Assembly: GCA_023393045.1 (NCBI GenBank)
Contig: JAEWMV010000043.1
Coordinates: 1-7,647 of the forward strand
Direction: 5' to 3'
From: Bacillota bacterium
GTDB lineage: Bacteria; Bacillota; Clostridia; Christensenellales; CAG-138
DNA length: 7,647 nt
The stretch's first letter is position 1, and each line of letters starts with the position of its first letter. Positions 1-6,008 of this stretch are shown piece by piece. A program made the position numbers and the translations under genes. The notes under the pieces were generated by a model that ran no database searches, was not told the DNA's origin, and saw only the letters and a list, made by a program, of their open reading frames with translations.

Positions 1-1
1 A

Positions 2-199
2 CATAAAAAAGAAAACGGTCGGTATATTTTCCCGGCGCATTTGATTACAGAGAAACCAGACAGTTATGTTATCTTTGGTGGGCATATGAATGTTGGGGAA
101 AACAGAAAATCAAAATTATACAGCGAAATCATTTCAACCTATTGGATGGAACGTATATACTGTAACATAGAACAAGTAGCATCTATGTCAGCATTCTAA
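2..199 (+). CDS. 3' end of an unrecognised AT-rich gene (partial)
   Basis: An open frame runs from the left edge (first full codon at base 2) to a TAA at 197-199, giving the last 65 residues of a protein whose start lies outside the window. The visible part is mixed polar and aromatic (for example GRYIFPAHLITEK and STYWMERIYCN), with no membrane segment and no motif I can assign. That it is a real gene end is supported by the stop lying just 11 bases before a strong intrinsic terminator in the same orientation. Base composition is AT-rich (23 G/C in bases 1-60), unlike the GC-rich genes that follow, so it may belong to an acquired region extending to the left. I do not recognise the family and propose no function. 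Confidence 0.6.
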   Translation, partial: HKKENGRYIFPAHLITEKPDSYVIFGGHMNVGENRKSKLYSEIISTYWMERIYCNIEQVASMSAF

Positions 200-210
200 G
201 CATATTAAGT

Positions 211-254
211 CAAACAGCTTGGCAGGAATAACCTCGCCAAGCTGTTTGTTTTCT
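211..254 (+). terminator. Intrinsic terminator of the left-edge gene
   Basis: A perfect 13-base inverted repeat (CAAACAGCTTGGC at 211-223 and its complement at 236-248) encloses a 12-base loop and is followed by a T-rich run (TTTGTTTTCTT, about 246-256). It lies 11 bases after the stop of the plus-strand gene. On the minus strand there is no T run after the stem, so it is mainly a plus-strand terminator, although the hairpin could also slow readthrough from the convergent guaB gene. Confidence 0.85.
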
Positions 255-298
255 TATGTCACAACCCCTTATCGGCCCCTTCTTAATAAAAATCGCAC

Positions 299-1810
299 TT
301 ACGCCTTGCCTTCGAACATGCGGCTGTCCTTCAAGAGCACGTCGTGCGCGCCGCCCTCCTGTATGCTCGCGGAGGAAACGAGCGTGAGGCGCGCCTTTTC
401 GCGAAGCTCCGGTATCGTGAGCGCGCCGCAGTTGCACATGGTGGAGCGCACTTTACTAAGCGTCGTTTCCACGTTCGTGCGCAGGCTCCCCGCGTAGGGC
501 ACGTAGGAATCCACGCCTTCTTCAAAGGAAAGCTTTGCGTCGCCGCCGCTGTCGTAACGCTGCCAGTTGCGCGCGCGGGCGCTGCCCTCGCCCCAGTATT
601 CCTTCATATAGCTGCCGTTGATCATCACCTTGCTCGTGGGACTCTCGTCGCAGCGTGCAAAGTATCTGCCCAGCATGCAGAAGTCCGCGCCCATCGCAAG
701 CGCCAGCGTGATGTGATAATCCATCACGATGCCGCCGTCCGCGCAGATAGGGACGTAAATGCCGGTTTCGGCCAAATATTCATCCCGCGCCTTTGCGACC
801 TCCTGCACGGCGGTCGCCTGACCGCGGCCGATGCCCTTGGTTTCCCGCGTGATGCAGATAGAGCCGCCGCCGATGCCCACCTTCACAAAGTCCGCGCCCG
901 CGTCCGCGAGGAAGCGGAAGCCTTCCCTGTCCACCACGTTGCCCGCGCCGACCTTGACCGCGTCCCCATAATTCTTTCGGATAAAGGAAAGCGTCCTCTC
1001 CTGCCACTCGGTAAAGCCCTCGGAGGAGTCGATGCACAGCACGTCCGCGCCCGCGTCCACAAGGGCGGGCACGCGCGTTTCATAATCGCGCGTGTTGATT
1101 CCCGCGCCCACGGTATAGCGCTTGTTCTTGTCCAAAAGTTCCAGCGGATTTTCCTTGTGCGTGTCATAATCCTTGCGAAAGACGAAGGCCGCCATGTTGC
1201 CCTCGCGCGTGATGATGGGCAGCGCGTTGAGCTTGTGCTCCCAGATGATATCGTTGGCTTCCTTGAGGGTGACGCCCTCGTAGGCGAAAACGAGCTTGTC
1301 CATGGGCGTCATGAACGTGCCGACCCTGGTTTCAGGATCCATGCGGCTGGGGCGGTAGTCGCGGCTGGTAACCATGCCAAGGAGCTTTCCGTTGGGCCCG
1401 CCGTCCGCGGTGACGGCCAGTGTGGAGTGCCCCGTTTTCTGCTTGATCTCCAGCACGTCGCGCATGGTATTTTCGGGCGTCACGTTGCTGTCGCTGCTGG
1501 CGAAGCCGGATTTATACTTCTTCACGCGGCGCACCATCGCCGCCTGATTCTCAATGGACTGGGATACGAAAATAAAGGAAATGCCGCCTTCCTTGGCGAG
1601 GGCGACGGCAAGCTTTTCGCCCGAAACGGACTGCATGACGGCCGACACGAGCGGTATGTTCATGGAAAGCGGGCTCTCCTCCCCGCGCCTGTATTTACAT
1701 ACGGGGGTTTTGAGCGAGGTGTTCTGCGGAAAACATGCGGCGGAGGAATACCCCGGCACGAGCAGGTATTCCGCAAAGGTGTGCGAGGGTTCGTCGAAAT
1801 AATGGGCCAT
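299..1810 (-). CDS. guaB: Inosine-5'-monophosphate dehydrogenase (IMPDH), Tritrichomonas/Clostridia type
   Basis: This cytosolic enzyme oxidises IMP to XMP with NAD+ (EC 1.1.1.205), the first committed step to guanine nucleotides. The protein has 503 residues. The barrel start contains VSAVMQSVSGE (about 55-65). Two CBS (Bateman) modules follow at about 110-225. The IMP-site segment is CIDSSEG (259-265) and the catalytic loop GGGSICITR has Cys319 as nucleophile. ADGG lies at 357-360, and the mobile flap NWQRYD supplies the Arg418-Tyr419 pair. The Met at 1810 is chosen because the homologous Tritrichomonas foetus enzyme, as I remember it, begins in the same way (MA.Y..EP.HTF.EYL), because an AAAGGA site lies 6 bases upstream, and because a longer frame to 1915 would run through the promoter. 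The gene stands alone: guaA is not adjacent, and its neighbours are convergent (left) and divergent (right). The stop is TAA at 299-301. Confidence 0.96.
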   Translation of the reverse strand: MAHYFDEPSHTFAEYLLVPGYSSAACFPQNTSLKTPVCKYRRGEESPLSMNIPLVSAVMQSVSGEKLAVALAKEGGISFIFVSQSIENQAAMVRRVKKYKSGFASSDSNVTPENTMRDVLEIKQKTGHSTLAVTADGGPNGKLLGMVTSRDYRPSRMDPETRVGTFMTPMDKLVFAYEGVTLKEANDIIWEHKLNALPIITREGNMAAFVFRKDYDTHKENPLELLDKNKRYTVGAGINTRDYETRVPALVDAGADVLCIDSSEGFTEWQERTLSFIRKNYGDAVKVGAGNVVDREGFRFLADAGADFVKVGIGGGSICITRETKGIGRGQATAVQEVAKARDEYLAETGIYVPICADGGIVMDYHITLALAMGADFCMLGRYFARCDESPTSKVMINGSYMKEYWGEGSARARNWQRYDSGGDAKLSFEEGVDSYVPYAGSLRTNVETTLSKVRSTMCNCGALTIPELREKARLTLVSSASIQEGGAHDVLLKDSRMFEGKA

Positions 1811-1816
1811 AGGGTT

Positions 1817-1822
1817 TCCTTT
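1817..1822 (-). promoter_or_regulatory. guaB ribosome binding site
   Basis: AAAGGA on the minus strand lies 6 bases before the ATG at 1808-1810. It supports this start over in-frame codons further upstream that would extend the protein by 35 atypical residues. Confidence 0.7.
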
Positions 1823-1846
1823 CGTCTCGATGCGTATGTTTACCCT

Positions 1847-1875
1847 ATAATAATAGAAAGCGATTGCGCGCGCAA
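1847..1875 (-). promoter_or_regulatory. Candidate guaB promoter
   Basis: On the minus strand a -10-like TATTAT (1847-1852, 5 of 6 to consensus) is preceded by a 17-base spacer and TTGCGC (1870-1875, 3 of 6 to the -35 consensus). Transcription would start near 1840, giving a leader of only about 30 bases, too short for a purine riboswitch. The -35 element lies inside the palindrome at 1863-1876, so a bound repressor there would block RNA polymerase. The -10 is convincing; the -35 is weak. Confidence 0.45.
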
Positions 1876-1876
1876 T
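1863..1876. promoter_or_regulatory. 14-base perfect palindrome between divergent genes, possible operator
   Basis: ATTGCGCGCGCAAT is its own reverse complement, with a central CG. It lies between guaB and the GH3 gene and covers the candidate guaB -35. Size, symmetry and central CG resemble LacI/GalR-family operators, which often control glycoside hydrolase genes, but no regulator gene is in the window. Part of the symmetry comes from a GC-alternating core that is easy to obtain by chance in GC-rich DNA. The operator role is inference. Confidence 0.3.
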
Positions 1877-1936
1877 ACGAAAGTGATAGCGCCGAGCCAA
1901 ATCTTGGTATATCATTGACTTAACACATCTATATCC

Positions 1937-1941
1937 GGAGG
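1937..1941 (+). promoter_or_regulatory. GH3 gene ribosome binding site
   Basis: GGAGG lies 10 bases before the ATG at 1952 and fits that start. The next in-frame Met (codon 5) would be 22 bases away, too far. No convincing plus-strand -35/-10 pair could be placed; TTGACT at 1915-1920 and TATATC at 1930-1935 are only 9 bases apart. Confidence 0.65.
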
Positions 1942-1951
1942 ATCGCGCACG

Positions 1952-4357
1952 ATGAAGGACACGATGAAGAGGGCATTGGAACTCGTATCCCAGATGACGC
2001 TCGAGGAGAAGGCATCTCTTCTCTCAGGCGAGGATTTCTGGCGCCTCAAGGGCGTGGCGCGGCTGGGGCTCCCCATGATCACCGTGACGGACGGCCCGCA
2101 CGGCCTTCGCAAGCAGCCCGACTCCTCCGACCATCTCGGCATCAACCCCAGCGTACCCGCGACGTGCTTTCCCACGGCGAGCGCGAGCGCCTGCTCCTTT
2201 GACCGGGAGCTCATGCGCGAAATCGGCGCGGCCATTGGCGAGGAGTGCTGCGAGGAGGATGTGGCCGTGGTGCTCGGCCCCGGGCTCAACATCAAGCGCA
2301 GCCCTCTGTGCGGGCGCAACTTCGAGTATATCAGCGAGGACCCCTACCTCACGGGCGAGCTTGCCGCCGCCTTCGTCAAGGGCGTGCAGAACTTGGACGT
2401 GGGCGTGTCCGTAAAGCATTTCGCGCTCAACAACCAGGAGACGCGGCGCATGACGTGCGAATCCGTGTGCGACGAGCGGGCCATGCGCGAGATTTACCTC
2501 GCAGGCTTCGAGCGCGTGGTGAAGCAGGCCGACCCGTGGACGGTGATGTGCGCCTACAACCTCGTGTGCGGCAAGTTCGCCTCGGATAGCTCGCTGCTCT
2601 TGACGGACATCCTGCGCGGCGAGTGGGGTTTTACCGGCACGGTAGTGACGGATTGGGGTGCGCTCAACGACAAATTGGAGGCCGTGCGCGCCGGGTGCGA
2701 CCTCGAGATGCCGGTGGTCAGCCGCGCCAACGACAAACTGATCGTGAAGGCCGTAGAAGAGGGCAAGCTTGCCGAAGCGGAGGTCAACGCCTGCGCCGCG
2801 CGCGTGGTTGAGCTGATTTTGAAATCCCAGAGCCGCAAGAAGCTTACCGGCACGAAAGGGGCGCATCATGCGCTTGCCCGCCGCGCGGAGGCTGAAAGCG
2901 CGGTCTTGCTGAAAAATGAAGATAAGCTCCTGCCCGGCAATCCCGCACAGCGCGCGGCCGTCATCGGCGCGTTTGCCAAAATGCCGCGCTATCAGGGTGC
3001 GGGCAGCTCGAGAATCAACCCCACGCGCATGGACAACGCCTGCGGCGAGCTTGCGGCGCTGGGGCTCAATTTCGACTATGCGCCGGGCTATTCCCTCGCA
3101 AACGACGACATCGACGAGGCGCTCATTGGCGAGGCGTGCGAAACCGCAAAGGGCAAGGATATCGTCTATCTCTTCGCGGGCCTACCCGACCGGTATGAGT
3201 CCGAGGGGTTTGATCGGGAAAAGCTCGACATGCCGCCCTCACACATACGCCTCATCGAGCGCGTGAGCGAGGTGAACCCCAACCTCGCCGTGATACTCTC
3301 CGGCGGCTCGGTCATCGACATGGCGTGGGAGGGTCGCGCCAAGGCGATTCTCATGGGGTATCTTGGCGGGCAGGCGGGCGCGGGCGGCGTTGCGGACATA
3401 TTGCTCGGGCGCGCGAACCCTTCCGGCAAGCTCGCGGAAAGCTGGTGCGAAAAGCTCTCCGACAATCCCTCTTATGCCTATTTCCCCGGCTATACCAAAA
3501 CGGTGGAATATCGCGAGAGCATTTATGTGGGCTACCGCTATTACGACAAGGCGAAAAAGCGGGTGCGCTACCCGTTCGGGTACGGCCTTTCCTATACCAC
3601 ATTTGAATATTCCAACCTCCGCGTGGAGGGCGGCGGGGGCAATTCCTTCACCGTGCGCGTGGATGTGAAGAACACGGGCGGGGTCGCGGGCGCGGAGATC
3701 GTGCAGCTCTATGTTGCCCCGCCGGAGGGCGCGCTCTACAGGGCGGCGCAGGAGTTGAAGAGCTTTACCAAGCTCACCCTTGCGCCCGGCGAGGTGAAAA
3801 CGGCGATCTTTGCCCTCACGGCGCGTGATTTTGCCTATTGGGATGTCAACGCCCACGACTGGCGCGTGGAGGCGGGCGCATACGAGTTGCGCACCGCAGC
3901 CTCGAGCCGGGACATCCGGTTGAGCGTTTGTGTCGATGTGGAAGCGGAGGATGCGCAAACGCCCGTGCCCGATTACCGGGAAGCCGCGCCGTGCTATTAC
4001 GACCTGTCAAACGGCATCGCAAACGTGCCGGATTCCGCCTTCGAGGCGGTCTACGGCGACAAGCTGCCCGCGCGCGAAAGGACACCCGGCGCGCCGCACA
4101 CGCGCAATTCCACCATCAACGAAATCCGGGATACGCGGTTTGGCCGCATGCTCGCGAATATCATCCTCAAGGAGGCGGGCAAAATGGCGGGCGACGCCGA
4201 GGATTTACGCCTCATGATGGAGGGCATGATGCGCGAGGCCCCGCTGCGCATGCTGCTCATGTACAACGCTGTACTTACTCCCAACAGGCTGGATGGAATC
4301 ATCGACCTGCTCAACGGGCGCTTTTTCAAGGGCATGGGCAGGCTCATCAAAGGCTGA
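1952..4357 (+). CDS. GH3 family beta-glucosidase, cytoplasmic, with clostridial C-terminal extension
   Basis: This 801-residue retaining glycoside hydrolase of family 3 probably releases glucose from the non-reducing end of beta-glucosides or cello-oligosaccharides (EC 3.2.1.21). There is no signal peptide, so it should act on imported sugars. The N-terminal barrel (about 1-290) has VTDGPHGLR (45-53), GRNFEYISEDPYL (121-133), KHFALNNQE (155-163) and the nucleophile motif VVTDWG with Asp234. The C-terminal alpha/beta domain (about 315-545) has YQGAGSSRINP (347-357), and ESEGFDR, where Glu418 is the likely acid/base. A fibronectin-III-like domain (about 555-655) follows. Residues 660-801 form an extra region containing NSTINEIRDTRFGR and a Met-rich helix-like end; from memory, similar tails occur in clostridial GH3 proteins. 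Substrate (beta-glucoside, xyloside or other) cannot be fixed from sequence. It is transcribed alone, divergent from guaB, and ends at a strong terminator. Confidence 0.95.
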   Translation: MKDTMKRALELVSQMTLEEKASLLSGEDFWRLKGVARLGLPMITVTDGPHGLRKQPDSSDHLGINPSVPATCFPTASASACSFDRELMREIGAAIGEECCEEDVAVVLGPGLNIKRSPLCGRNFEYISEDPYLTGELAAAFVKGVQNLDVGVSVKHFALNNQETRRMTCESVCDERAMREIYLAGFERVVKQADPWTVMCAYNLVCGKFASDSSLLLTDILRGEWGFTGTVVTDWGALNDKLEAVRAGCDLEMPVVSRANDKLIVKAVEEGKLAEAEVNACAARVVELILKSQSRKKLTGTKGAHHALARRAEAESAVLLKNEDKLLPGNPAQRAAVIGAFAKMPRYQGAGSSRINPTRMDNACGELAALGLNFDYAPGYSLANDDIDEALIGEACETAKGKDIVYLFAGLPDRYESEGFDREKLDMPPSHIRLIERVSEVNPNLAVILSGGSVIDMAWEGRAKAILMGYLGGQAGAGGVADILLGRANPSGKLAESWCEKLSDNPSYAYFPGYTKTVEYRESIYVGYRYYDKAKKRVRYPFGYGLSYTTFEYSNLRVEGGGGNSFTVRVDVKNTGGVAGAEIVQLYVAPPEGALYRAAQELKSFTKLTLAPGEVKTAIFALTARDFAYWDVNAHDWRVEAGAYELRTAASSRDIRLSVCVDVEAEDAQTPVPDYREAAPCYYDLSNGIANVPDSAFEAVYGDKLPARERTPGAPHTRNSTINEIRDTRFGRMLANIILKEAGKMAGDAEDLRLMMEGMMREAPLRMLLMYNAVLTPNRLDGIIDLLNGRFFKGMGRLIKG

Positions 4358-4376
4358 TAGACGCGGGGACGCAGAA

Positions 4377-4408
4377 GCGCCGCGCCCTCACGGGCGTGGC
4401 GCGTTTTT
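4377..4408 (+). terminator. Intrinsic terminator of the GH3 gene
   Basis: An 11-base-pair GC-rich stem (GCGCCGCGCCC at 4377-4387 with GGGCGTGGCGC at 4392-4402, one G-T wobble) closes a TCAC loop. TTTTT follows at 4404-4408. It begins 20 bases after the GH3 stop. On the minus strand the stem is not followed by a T run, so the convergent gene ending at 4438 gets little from it beyond the hairpin. Confidence 0.92.
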
Positions 4409-4437
4409 AGTATAATGAATTCCCTTTATCTCGCGCC

Positions 4438-5445
4438 CTAGTACCGCAGGATTTCCTCTATCAGGCCGCATACTGCCTCCGCATGCGCACCCTCCCTAAG
4501 CAATTCCCTCCATAGCATGATATTGGGGTAAAAGGAGCATAGTATCACCCGCCTGTAATCCTCCGTAAGCGCGCGTTCCAAGTCATTGAGCGCGTAATGC
4601 TGCAGGATGACGTCAAGCAACGCGTCCTGATAGCGCAGGGCATTTTGAAAAACCTCCCGCGCGGTTTTGCCCTCAAAATCGCTTCTTTCCATGAAGTACA
4701 TGGTTTCATTCAAAAAACAATTGATGTTCACTTCCGTGCCGCACAGGTTGAAGTCGATGAGGCCCACGAAGCGGCCGTTTTCGTCCGTGAGCAGGTTGGA
4801 GCTGTTGAGATCACCCTGAAACACGCAGCGTGGCAATTCGAGATAGCGCGCCTTTATCCGCTCCCGCGCGGCGCCGTTGAAGGCGGCAAGCGCCCGCGCC
4901 AGGTCGGCGCGCCCGTATGAAGAGAGCGTTTCAACCAACAAATTCAGGTTCTCCTGCTTTTCATCGACATCCGCGTCCAAGGGCGCAAGGTCGATGATCG
5001 ACCACATGGAGCGCTGCTGCGTCAACTCCGCGCCCGTATACTTCGCCGCAAACGCGCCGAGATGCGCGACGACCGTTTTCTTAAAATCGAGCGGCGCGTA
5101 AATTTCATCCGTGCAGACGGGGTATTGGGCATACTCCTCGACATAGCAGAGGAAGCGGATGTTGTCCATGACATATTCGCGGGAATATTTCCCCGAGCGG
5201 CTCTTGATAAGCCTCGGCGCGTACAGCCCGGTTGCGCGATACCTTTCTATCAGCCCCGCGATCTCTTCTAGCCTCGCTTCGTGCATGTCCGGCGCGTTCG
5301 TCAGCTTCAAAACGTAACGCTCGTCAAGAAAGCAGGCGTAGCGCCTGTCCGCCTCGCCGCGCGAAGTGTCCTTAATTTCGCGCACGCCGTCGAATGCAAT
5401 TGCATATGGGGCGCATATTTCCCGAATGGTTTCGATAGAAAACAT
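4438..5445 (-). CDS. APH/choline-kinase-fold phosphotransferase
   Basis: This 335-residue protein of the aminoglycoside phosphotransferase/choline kinase superfamily would transfer phosphate from ATP to a small molecule. The N-lobe has YVLKL with Lys47 as the likely ATP-anchoring lysine. The catalytic loop is FQGDLNSSNLL (209-219), with Asp212 as catalytic base and Asn217 as metal ligand. The metal-binding LIDFN (229-233) has Asp231 in the DFG position. Family members usually have His two residues before the catalytic Asp (HGD); here it is Gln210. The following C-terminal helices contain no diagnostic substrate motif, so drug resistance should not be assumed; sugar, amino-alcohol or homoserine-type substrates are equally possible. 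The ATG at 5443-5445 is preceded by a purine-rich stretch (AAAAAGGGCGGGAAC) rather than a classic RBS. It lies 58 bases downstream of the DUF4288 gene in the same orientation and is convergent with the GH3 gene. Confidence 0.85.
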   Translation of the reverse strand: MFSIETIREICAPYAIAFDGVREIKDTSRGEADRRYACFLDERYVLKLTNAPDMHEARLEEIAGLIERYRATGLYAPRLIKSRSGKYSREYVMDNIRFLCYVEEYAQYPVCTDEIYAPLDFKKTVVAHLGAFAAKYTGAELTQQRSMWSIIDLAPLDADVDEKQENLNLLVETLSSYGRADLARALAAFNGAARERIKARYLELPRCVFQGDLNSSNLLTDENGRFVGLIDFNLCGTEVNINCFLNETMYFMERSDFEGKTAREVFQNALRYQDALLDVILQHYALNDLERALTEDYRRVILCSFYPNIMLWRELLREGAHAEAVCGLIEEILRY

Positions 5446-5503
5446 TTTTGTTCCCGCCCTTTTTCATCAATGGTGTGAATTCAGCAATCGCTAAACCTAG
5501 CGC

Positions 5504-5917
5504 TCATGCGTGCCACAGAATATGCATTTCCTCAACCGTACAAGCGCTATACCTCGCGTCGATAAAGCCTTCCTCGGCTTTAATGTTTCTTTCTGTAAAG
5601 AATGTTGAGTAGACTTCAACAGATGCCTGCGGAGAATCAAATAAATGGTAGCAATCTATCGGTCTATAAAACTCGCGCTTGACCATTTGCCCATATTTAT
5701 TCTTGTAAATATCATCCGCCTTTTTTGCTTCCTTTTCAGCGATTTGATACGCTTCGCCAAAAGATGAAGCCTTTACCAGAATAATGCTTTCCTCATAAAT
5801 TTCATGGACAGCATGATAGAATTCATCCATTTTATCCTGCTCCGGTGTACCGGATATCGTGATTTTGTGTAACAGCTTCACGCCGAACCAATCCGTATCG
5901 CTTGTAGGATTAATCAT
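5504..5917 (-). CDS. DUF4288 domain protein, AT-rich
   Basis: This 137-residue protein matches my memory of the DUF4288 family: a tryptophan-containing opening (WFGVKLLHK, 10-18), then EESIILVKASSFGEAYQIA (42-60, the segment most typical of the family), a YGQMVKREFYRPID segment (75-88) and an EVYSTFF strand (101-107). The fold is probably a small alpha+beta domain. The family has no established biochemical role that I know of. There is no signal peptide or membrane segment. The ATG at 5915-5917 has a textbook AGGAGG 5 bases upstream. Base composition is clearly lower than that of the neighbours (22 G/C of 60 at 5581-5640), suggesting separate acquisition. It sits between two same-strand genes and has a plausible promoter in the upstream gap. 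Confidence 0.82.
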   Translation of the reverse strand: MINPTSDTDWFGVKLLHKITISGTPEQDKMDEFYHAVHEIYEESIILVKASSFGEAYQIAEKEAKKADDIYKNKYGQMVKREFYRPIDCYHLFDSPQASVEVYSTFFTERNIKAEEGFIDARYSACTVEEMHILWHA

Positions 5918-5922
5918 AAAGG

Positions 5923-5928
5923 CCTCCT
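5923..5928 (-). promoter_or_regulatory. Strong ribosome binding site of the DUF4288 gene
   Basis: AGGAGG on the minus strand is 5 bases before the ATG at 5915-5917. It is the strongest Shine-Dalgarno match in the window and suggests efficient translation of this small protein. Confidence 0.8.
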
Positions 5929-5979
5929 GTTTCTTGCCTGATATTCATTTGTGATTCTGTTGATCATTCGCCCTTTGGC

Positions 5980-6008
5980 ATTACATCCTCTTGTGCGCTA
6001 ACAGGCAA
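5980..6008 (-). promoter_or_regulatory. Candidate promoter of the DUF4288 gene
   Basis: On the minus strand TTGCCT (6003-6008, 4 of 6 to the -35 consensus) is followed by a 17-base spacer and TGTAAT (5980-5985, 5 of 6 to the -10 consensus). It starts directly after the stop codon of the upstream gene (6009-6011) and would give a 5' leader of roughly 55 bases. Since no terminator is visible in this gap, readthrough from the upstream gene may add to expression. Confidence 0.5.

Noticed and set aside
1811..1846. A purine or guanine riboswitch in the guaB leader
   Set aside because: The space between the candidate -10 and the ATG is only about 36 bases, and no aptamer-like helices are visible.
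1808..1915. A longer guaB start at 1915 adding 35 residues
   Set aside because: The extra residues do not resemble IMPDH, and the extension would run over the candidate promoter. An RBS and the family-typical N-terminus point to 1810.
344..1918. A 524-codon open frame on the plus strand lying antisense across almost all of guaB
   Set aside because: It is a shadow of the high-GC codon use of guaB. Its translation is Ala/Arg/His/Val-rich with no recognisable domain, while the opposite strand encodes an unmistakable IMPDH.
2024..3958. Long minus-strand frames (2024-2869 and 3239-3958) inside the GH3 gene
   Set aside because: These are antisense shadows with Arg/Ala/His-rich translations and no motifs; the plus strand has continuous GH3 homology through both regions.
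4411..4416. A perfect TATAAT on the plus strand after the GH3 terminator
   Set aside because: There is no -35 at a proper distance and no plus-strand gene downstream; it is chance sequence in a convergent gap.
5489..5502. A small hairpin (CGCTA-AACC-TAGCG) at the end of the DUF4288 gene, considered as a terminator
   Set aside because: The stem is only 5 base pairs and no T run follows on the minus strand.
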